This document shows, piece by piece, positions 35,982 through 44,000 of a stretch of 64,000 nt of DNA. Location: positions 124,001 through 188,000 of the forward strand of contig NZ_JAQNDL010000002.1 in assembly GCF_028368995.1 (NCBI RefSeq), in the 5' to 3' direction. Origin of the DNA: Nannocystis bainbridge (GTDB taxonomy: Bacteria; Myxococcota_A; Polyangia; Nannocystales; Nannocystaceae). The position numbers were made by a program, and so were the translations under genes. Every line of letters begins with the position of its first letter. Within the stretch, counting starts at the first letter, position 1. The notes below the pieces were generated by a model. The model had not been told where the DNA came from, searched no databases, and saw only the letters and a program-made list of their open reading frames with translations.

Positions 35982-36288
35982 GGCGGTCTGGAGGGGCATG
36001 TCTGGAGGGGCATGTCCCCAGGGGCATGTCTGCGGGGACATGTCTCAGAAGGGGCATGTCTGATGGGACATGTTCCAGAGGAACAGCAGCGGGCGTCACG
36101 CCTGGCGGCGCCATCGCGTCACGCGTGGAGCGCGGGCGCCATCGCGTAGAGCGGCCTTCGGGGAGCGCCGGAGCTGTTCACAGGGACATGCTCGATCGAG
36201 CATGCCCTGGCGGGCATGTCTGAACAGACATGTCCTGGCGGACATGTCTGAACGGCCATGTCCTGGCGGACATGCCCGTTCGGGCAGC
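35982..36288. repeat. 307 bp convergent gap packed with dyad half-sites
   Basis: Two clusters, 35993-36077 and 36173-36289, contain about 17 half-sites. They include GGCATGTCC, GGGACATGTC, the perfect 18-bp palindrome CATGCTCGATCGAGCATG (36187-36204), and the repeated run AACAGACATGTCCTGGCG / GGACATGTCTGAACGGCC. No gene. This is the densest non-coding array in the window and is a probable bidirectional terminator region. Confidence 0.8.
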
Positions 36289-37902
36289 TCACTCGCCGCC
36301 GAGGCAGACGCCGTCGCGGCGGGGGTCGCCGAAGCCGACCAGGCGGCCGTCCCGGGTGCGCTGGACGGTGTGCACGCCGCCGAAGAACATGTTGAGCTCG
36401 GGCCAGGCGGTGGTGCGGGCGAACAGGCCGGCGAGGGCCTCGGCGGCGGCGGGCGAGAAGCCGGCCTCGAAGCTGACGTGGTCGTCCTCGACGTGGATCC
36501 GCGGGGCGGCGATCGCCTCGGCCAGCGGCATGCCGAAGTCGAGCACGTTGGAGACGACCTGCAGGACGGCGGTGCGGATCCGCTTGGAGCCGCCGCTGCC
36601 GCACACGAGCAGGCTGCCGTCGTCGCCGACGATCGCGGTCGGCGACATCATCGACGCCAGCCGCTGGTCGAGCGGCCAGGCGTGCGGGCCGGGCGGGTTC
36701 ACGTCGTCCTCGCCGAGCATGTTGTTGAGCATCATGCCGGTGCCGGGCACGATCTCGCCGCAGCCCTCGCCGTTGCTGACGGTCACCGAAGCGGCGTTGC
36801 CGGCGGCGTCGATGACGCTGATGTGGGTGGTGCCGCGGCTGCGCAGCGGGCCGGCCAGGGCGGCGGCGTGGGCCGCCAGCAGGTCGCCGCCGAGCCAGAC
36901 CGCCTCGATGCCCTCGCGCGGCGGGCCGGCGGCCGCGCGGGCGCGCACGGTCTCGGCCTGGACGCGGGCCAGCAGGGCCGCGTGCTCGGCTGTCTGAAAG
37001 CCCATGGCCTTCGGGTCATGTCCCGAGAGCAAGGCGAGGGCAAAGGCGATCATCAGCCCGCCGGCGGCCGGCGGCGGGTTGGTCAGCAGGGTGGCGTCGC
37101 GGTAGCGCAGGCGCAGCGGGGCGCGGGCCTGGACGCGGTAGGCGGCGAGGTCGTCGGCGGTGAGGTGACCGCCGGCCTCGCGGTTCTGGCGGACGATCGC
37201 GGCGGCGACGTCGCCGCGGTAGAACAGGTCCTCGCCCTCGCGCGCGAGCTGCTCGAGCATGTCCCCGAGGACAGGATTGAAGAGGCGCGCGCCGGCCTTG
37301 GGCGGCGCCGGGGCGCCGCTCAGCGTGGCCGTGGGGTCGCCGAAGATCGCGCGCGCGGCCGGCTGCTCGAGGTAGATCGGCGCGACCAGCGTCATGAGGT
37401 ACGCCATGAACGGCGACACGGCGATGCCGTCGCGGGCAGCCTGCACGGCCGGGGCGGTGATGACGGGCATCGGCAGGCGCGCGAGCTCGCGGTGGACCGC
37501 GAACATGCCGGCGACGAGGCCCGGCGTGGCGGCGCAGCCGACCCCGACGTGGAACGCCTGCTGCGCGGTGCCCCAGTCGGTGACCACCTCGCGCGCGCAC
37601 GCCTCGGCCTGCGGCCGGCGCACCCGCGGGGTGTGCACGAAGGCGTCGTAGAGCCGCGGCTCCTGGCCGGCCGGGAGCGCGAGGATGAAGCCGCCGCCGC
37701 CGGGCGAGGCGAGCACCGGCTCGGCGACGCAGGCGGCCATCAGCGCCGCGAGCACGGCGTCGAACGCGTTGCCACCGGCCGCGAGCGCGTGCATCGCGGC
37801 CGCGGCGGTGACGGGGTGACCGGCAGCGACGCAGCCGCGGCGGTCGTGATGGATCTCGGGTGGCGTGTCCGGTGTGTAACGTGCGTGAGGGGTCGCGCGC
37901 AA
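36289..37902 (-). CDS. ggt: Gamma-glutamyltransferase family protein, no signal peptide
   Basis: A 537-residue Ntn-hydrolase. The family start GCVAAGHPVTAAAAMHALAA, the catalytic Thr in RGTTHISVID (T358), and the GTGMMLNNMLGEDD and GSGGSKRI motifs are present. The enzyme would self-cleave at T358 and transfer or hydrolyse gamma-glutamyl groups of glutathione or related compounds. Unlike most members there is no signal sequence, which suggests a cytoplasmic enzyme or a wrong start: TTG at 37902 is the only suitable start codon here. It is divergent from MTA phosphorylase across 43 bp. A dyad (37257-37275) encodes part of PVLGDML in the conserved core. Confidence 0.85.
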   Translation of the reverse strand: MRATPHARYTPDTPPEIHHDRRGCVAAGHPVTAAAAMHALAAGGNAFDAVLAALMAACVAEPVLASPGGGGFILALPAGQEPRLYDAFVHTPRVRRPQAEACAREVVTDWGTAQQAFHVGVGCAATPGLVAGMFAVHRELARLPMPVITAPAVQAARDGIAVSPFMAYLMTLVAPIYLEQPAARAIFGDPTATLSGAPAPPKAGARLFNPVLGDMLEQLAREGEDLFYRGDVAAAIVRQNREAGGHLTADDLAAYRVQARAPLRLRYRDATLLTNPPPAAGGLMIAFALALLSGHDPKAMGFQTAEHAALLARVQAETVRARAAAGPPREGIEAVWLGGDLLAAHAAALAGPLRSRGTTHISVIDAAGNAASVTVSNGEGCGEIVPGTGMMLNNMLGEDDVNPPGPHAWPLDQRLASMMSPTAIVGDDGSLLVCGSGGSKRIRTAVLQVVSNVLDFGMPLAEAIAAPRIHVEDDHVSFEAGFSPAAAEALAGLFARTTAWPELNMFFGGVHTVQRTRDGRLVGFGDPRRDGVCLGGE

Positions 37903-37945
37903 CGGCGCTTGGCGCGTCGGGTAGGCGTCGGTATCCTCGCCGCCG

Positions 37946-38866
37946 ATGTCGACCCCGCATCCTGCTTCGCCCGAGGCCCGTGATCGTCTGGTGTTGGGAG
38001 TGGTCGGTGGCTCGGGGCTCTACGAGATCGAGGGGCTGCAGGAGGTCGAGCAGATCGCGCTCGAGACGCCGTTCGGACGACCGTCCGACTCCTACACCGT
38101 GGGGCTGCTGCCGCGGGACGGCGGGCTGCCGCCGGTGCGCGCGGTGTTCTTGCCGCGGCACGGGCGCGGGCACCTGTTGCTGCCGTCCGAGATCAACTTC
38201 CGCGCCAACGTCCACGGCTTCAAGCAGCTCGGCGTGACCCACCTGCTCAGCGTGTCGGCGGTCGGGTCGCTGCGCGAGGACATCGCCCCCGGCGACGTCG
38301 TCATCGCCGATCAGTTCATCGATCGCACGGCCGGTCGGGCCCAGACCTTCTTCGGCGGCGGGCTGGTCGCGCACGTGCAGATGGGCGACCCGGTCGACCC
38401 CGGCTTCTCGCGGCGGGTCGCCGGCGCGGCCGCGGCCGAGGGCGCGCGAGTCCACGAAGGCGGCACCTGCATCGTCATGGAGGGCCCGGCTTTCTCGACC
38501 CGCGCCGAGTCCAACCTGTACCGCTCGTGGGGCGCGCACGTGATCGGCATGACTGCGCTGCCGGAGGCCAAGCTGGCCCGCGAGGCCGAGATCGCCTACG
38601 CCGTGGTCGCGCTGGCCACCGACTACGACTGCTGGCACGAGGTCGAGGTCAGCGTCGAGGCCGTGATCGCGGTGGTCAAGGCCAACGTGGCGCTGTCGCG
38701 GCGGATCATCCGCCGCCTCGCGGCCGGGCTGCCCGAGGCCACCGCCGAGCTGCCGTACCCGCGCGCGCTGCAGTTCGCGACGATCACCGATCCGGCGCGC
38801 ATTCCGGCCGAGGCGCGCAGGCGGCTCGACCTGATCGCCGGCCACGTGCTGCCGCCGTCCGAATGA
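37946..38866 (+). CDS. mtnP: S-methyl-5'-thioadenosine phosphorylase
   Basis: A 306-residue enzyme. It splits 5'-methylthioadenosine with phosphate to adenine and methylthioribose-1-phosphate in methionine salvage. Visible motifs are GVVGGSGLYEIEGL at the N-terminus, the phosphate/base site RHGRGH, MEGPAFSTRAES and GMTALPEAKLAREAEI. Sequence and length fit MTAP rather than purine nucleoside phosphorylase. The start is 43 bp from the divergent gamma-glutamyltransferase. The PfkB kinase lies 89 bp downstream. Confidence 0.9.
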   Translation: MSTPHPASPEARDRLVLGVVGGSGLYEIEGLQEVEQIALETPFGRPSDSYTVGLLPRDGGLPPVRAVFLPRHGRGHLLLPSEINFRANVHGFKQLGVTHLLSVSAVGSLREDIAPGDVVIADQFIDRTAGRAQTFFGGGLVAHVQMGDPVDPGFSRRVAGAAAAEGARVHEGGTCIVMEGPAFSTRAESNLYRSWGAHVIGMTALPEAKLAREAEIAYAVVALATDYDCWHEVEVSVEAVIAVVKANVALSRRIIRRLAAGLPEATAELPYPRALQFATITDPARIPAEARRRLDLIAGHVLPPSE

Positions 38867-38945
38867 GATGTCCCGTGGGACATGCGCCGATGGCCATGTC
38901 CCGCAGCGCCTGTCCCTACAGGCATGTCTGAACGAACAGGAACGA
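38867..38945. repeat. Dyad cluster between mtnP and the PfkB kinase gene
   Basis: GATGTCCCGTGGGACATGCG (38871-38888), GGCCATGTCCC, CCTGTCCC and AGGCATGTC. It fills the whole gap up to AGAGAGAGCC before the next ATG. This is an operon-internal position, so it may tune the ratio of the two products. Confidence 0.7.
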
Positions 38946-38955
38946 AGAGAGAGCC

Positions 38956-39897
<942 letters not shown>

Positions 39898-40240
39898 GCT
39901 GGAGCGTCGGTCCGCGAATTGCCGACTGCGCCTCGCGGGGGGTCCGGGGAAGGGGCGGCCGCGAGTTAACCGGCAGGATGGCTGCTCGCTCCTCGCGCCG
40001 TCCTGCCTCTAATTCGCGTCCGCCCCTTCCCCGGACCCCTGGCACGGCTACAGCCGTGAGGAGCCGCCGCGCCGAGTTCGGCTTCGATGGGGAGCCTGAT
40101 CTTTGCAGCAGGACGTCGGCGTCGATGCGACGGCCAGGTCTGGCCGGCGCATCGACGCTTTCTCGCGTCCTCGCCCGGCGTGGCCCAGTCCGCGGTGCGG
40201 CCGATCTGTCGCGCGTGGCGCTGCCCTGCGGCTGCGCGGA
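39898..40240. other. 343 bp convergent gap with a long hairpin
   Basis: No gene. The feature is the inverted repeat at 39938-40040 (listed separately). This is one of the few convergent gaps without dyad units. Confidence 0.6.
39938..40040. repeat. Long inverted repeat, arms about 43 bp
   Basis: The left arm begins GGGGTCCGGGGAAGGGGCGG (39938 on) and runs to about 39980; the right arm (about 39998-40040) ends CCGCCCCTTCCCCGGACCCC. The arms pair at roughly 37 of 43 positions around a 17-nt loop. It lies between the convergent PfkB and YaeQ genes. It could be a bidirectional transcription stop, a REP/MITE-like element or an RNA structure. Confidence 0.75.
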
Positions 40241-40789
40241 TCAGGCCGTGACCAGCGAGTCGCGGGTGATCGCGCCCTCGACGGTGTCGCCGCCGATCGA
40301 GACGTAGAGCCGGCCGTCGGTGCGCACGAGCTCGAGCTTGGCCTTGCGGTCGAGCCGGGCCTCGAGGGCGTCGAGGAAGGCGGGCTCGAGCAGCCACACG
40401 GCGATCGTGTCGGCCTTGTGGATCGCGCCGCCGGCGGCGTCGCGGCGCAATTGCGTGAGCGAGGCGGCGGTGAACAGCGAGACCTGGCGCGCGGCCTTGG
40501 TGGCCTTGTGGAGGCGCTCGGCGGCGGGGGTGCCGACGTCGATCCACTCGAGCAGGATGCCGGTCGGATCGCGGATGGCGATCGGCGGGTCGTCGGTCGA
40601 GGCGATGCCGTCCTTGCTGAACGCGATGCCCTCGGCGTGGCTCAGGCAGTAGGCGATCGTCCGCGTCCACATGAAGCGCGGGCTCTCCGACGGGTGCCGG
40701 GCGATCCGCAGGTCGAGGTCCTCGTAGACGCCGCGGTCGATGTCCGAGAGGTTGATGTGCAGGTTGTAGAGCGTCGCGGTCAACGCCAT
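40241..40789 (-). CDS. yaeQ: YaeQ family protein
   Basis: A 182-residue protein closely following the YaeQ pattern: MALTATLYNLHINLSDIDRG, ARHPSESPRFMWTRTIAYCL, DDPPIAIRDPTGILLEWIDV and AARQVSLFTAASL. The family adopts a PD-(D/E)xK-like nuclease fold; its biological role is not settled (the E. coli gene was linked to RfaH suppression). ATG 40789 matches the E. coli start; 40795 is the alternative. Divergent from the giant kinase gene across 234 bp. Confidence 0.88.
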   Translation of the reverse strand: MALTATLYNLHINLSDIDRGVYEDLDLRIARHPSESPRFMWTRTIAYCLSHAEGIAFSKDGIASTDDPPIAIRDPTGILLEWIDVGTPAAERLHKATKAARQVSLFTAASLTQLRRDAAGGAIHKADTIAVWLLEPAFLDALEARLDRKAKLELVRTDGRLYVSIGGDTVEGAITRDSLVTA

Positions 40790-41023
40790 GCGCATGACTA
40801 CCACGGATGGTGGCGCCGCCGCCGGGCCGCCGGGCGTTCGGCGTGCGAGGGCTGGCGTCGAAGGTCGCGGGCGGGCCGCTCGGCGGTGCACGGGCCCGAC
40901 GAGCCCTTCGGCGCAGCACGCGGACGGGCGGGAGGCGAAGCCCGAGCGGAGCCTTGACGGACCGAGCCGCGGGTCTCCTCGGGTCCGGTGGCCTTCGATC
41001 CGCGGCCGCGCCACGCTGCTCGC

Positions 41024-44000
41024 ATGGGCGACGCAGGGACAGCGGACCCAGCCAAGTACCTCGTCACCGGGCTGCTCCGCGAGAGCTCCGGCGCCTGCAT
41101 CTACCGCGCGGTTCGAGTCGAGGACGATCGCGCGGTGGTCATCAAGACGGTCGACCCGCGGCTCTGTCCGGCGCGGGAGCTCGAGCGGCTGCGGGCGGAG
41201 TACGAGCTCGGGCGCGCGCTGGACCTCGCGGTCACTGTCAAGCCGATCGCGCTCGACACCTATCGCGGGCTGCCGGCGCTGGTGCTCGAGCACTTCGACG
41301 GGGTGTTCCTCGAGCAGCTGCTGACGACAGAGCCGCTGGCGATCGAGCGCTTCCTGACGCTGGCGATCGCCATCGCCGGCGCGGTCGAGGCGCTGCACCG
41401 GCGCGACGTGGTCCACATGGATCTCCGGCCGGACAACATCGTGGTCGATCCGGAGCGCGGCGAGGTCAAGCTCGCCAACCTGGGGAGCCCCGGTACGCTG
41501 CAGGACGCCTCGCGGCCGGCGCAGAGCCCCGGGATCCCGACCGAATCACTGGCGTACATGTCGCCCGAGCAGACCGGGCGGCTGAACCGCCCGCTCGACT
41601 GCCGCACCGACCTTTATTCGCTGGGCGTCACGTTCTATCGGATGCTGACGGGGCGCCTACCGTTCCGCGCCCGCGATCCGCTCGAGTGGGTGCACTGCCA
41701 CCTGGCGCGACGGGTGACGCCGCCGGCGTCGCTGCGGCCGGCGGTGCCGGCGGCGGTGTCGGCGATCGTGGTCAAGCTGCTGGCCAAGGTGGCGGAGGAC
41801 CGCTACCAGAGCGCGCGCGGGCTCCGTTGCGATCTCGAGCGGTGCCTGGCCGAGTGGCGGGAGCACGGGCGCGTCGAGGCGTTCCCGCTCGGCGAAGATG
41901 ACCTGTCCGAACGGCCATCCGAGCCGCAGGAGCTGGTCGGCCGCGAGCGCGAGCTGGCCGCCCTGACCGGCGCGTTCGAGGCGATGCTCGAGACCGGCGC
42001 GCCGGGGCTGGTGTGCGTGTCGGGTTATTCGGGGATCGGCAAGTCGTCGCTGGTCCACCGGCTGCGGCGGCCGATCGCGCAGGCGCGCGGCTATTTTCTC
42101 GCCGGCAAGTTCGATCAGTACCAGCGCGGCATCCCGTACGCGACGATCTCACAGGCGTTCCGCGGGCTGGTTCACGACATCCTCGCCGAGCCGGAGGCGC
42201 GGGTGGGCGAGTGGCGCGCACGACTGACGGCGGCGCTCGGGCTGAACGCGCGGCTGTGCGTCGACATCATCCCGGAGCTGGCGCTCATCGTCGGCGAGCA
42301 GCCGCCGGTGTCGGAGCTGTCGGGGACGGAGGCGCAGCTCCGGTTTCACCGCGTGTTCCGACAATTCGTCGCGGTGTTCGCGGCCCGGGAGCATCCGGTG
42401 GCGCTGTTCCTCGACGACCTGCAGTGGGTCGATCCGGCCAGCCTCGCGCTGCTCGTCGATCTGATCACGCACCCCGACGTGCACCACTTCTTGTGGATCG
42501 CGGCGTACCGCGACAACGAGGTGACGACCGGGCACCCGTTGCTGGCGGCGCTGGACGAGGTGCGAGCGGCGAAGGTGCCGGTCCGCGTCATCGAGCTCGC
42601 TCCGCTGACCGAAGAGAACGTCGTAGCGATCGTCAGCGCGACCTTCGGCGGCCGCGTGCGCGGGGCGGAGGACCTGGCGCGGCTCGTGCACGACAAGACC
42701 GGCGGCAACCCGTTCTTCGCCTTGCAGTTCCTGAGCATGCTGCACCGGGAGGGGCTGGTCGCGCTCGACCTGTCCTCGGGGACATGGTCCGGAGACCTGC
42801 CGCGGATCCGCGCCAAGACCTCGACGAGCAACGTCGCCGAGCTGGTGGTGGGCAACCTGCAGCAGCTGTCCGCGTCGGCGCAGGAGGCCCTCGAGCTCGC
42901 CGCGTGCCTCGGCGGCGTGACCGAGGTCGAGCTGCTCGCGGCGCTCGGCGGGCGGTCCGCGGAGGCGGTGCAGGGCGACCTGAAGGCGGCGGTCCGCGCG
43001 GGCCTGATGCTGCGCGACGGCGACGCCTACAAGTTCGCGCACGACCGGGTGCAGGAGGCGGCGTTCTCCCTCATGCCGGCGCACGAGCGGGCGGCGGTGC
43101 ACCTGCGGGTCGGGCGGCTGCTGCTGGATCGCCTGTCGCACGAGCAGCTGGAGGCGCGGGTGTTCGAGGTCGCCGGTCACTTCGAGCGCGGCGGGCACCT
43201 GCTCGACGGCGCGGAGGAGCGGGTTCGGGTCGCCGAGGTCCAGCTGGCGGCCGGGCGCAAGGCGAGGGCCTCGACCGCCTACGCGGCGGCCGTGCGCTAC
43301 TTCTCGGCGGGGATCGAGCTGCTCGGGCCGGAGGCGTGGGCCGAGCAGCACGCGCTGGCGTTCGCGCTGGGGTTCGGCCAGGCCGAATGTGAGTACCTGC
43401 AGGGCCGATTCGAAGCGGCGGAGGAGCGATTCGCGGCGCTGTTCGAGCGCGCCCGCACGCGCGGCGAACGGGCGGAGATCCGGCGGGTGGAGGTCGATCT
43501 TTTCACCAGCCGGCAGGAGCTGCGCACGGCGGTCGAGCGCGGGCTCGACGGCCTGCGACTGCTCGGCGTCGAGGTGGCGCCGCACCCGACGCGGGCGCAG
43601 GTGCTGGCCGAGGTGCAGGCGATCTGGGACGCCATGGGCGAGCGACGGATCGAGGACCTGATCGATCTGCCGCCGCTCACGGACCCGGACATGCGCGCGG
43701 CGCTGGCGATCCTCGCGGTGCTGTTCGCGCCGACGCTCAACACCGATCCCCATCTGCCGGCGCTCTGTTACTGCCGCATGGTCGAGATCAGCCTCCGCCA
43801 CGGCAACGGCGACGGCTCCGCGCTCGGCTACGCGTACTTCGGGATGGTGCTGGGCCCGGCGTTCGGCCGCTATCACGCGGGCTATCGCTTCGGCGAGCTC
43901 GGGTACGCGCTGGCCGAGCGCAGCGGGGTGATGGCGTACCGCGCCAAGCTTCACTTTATCTTCGGCGATTGCATCCGCTTCTGGACGCGACACCTGCGGG

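Noticed and set aside
35993..36289. Possible CRISPR array
   Set aside because: The repeated units are short (about 16-20 bp), palindromic and irregularly spaced, with no constant repeat-spacer length and no cas genes nearby.
40988..41023. Upstream GTG start for the giant kinase
   Set aside because: It adds only MAFDPRPRHAAR, with no ribosome-binding site or domain support; ATG 41024 was preferred, though the choice is not certain.
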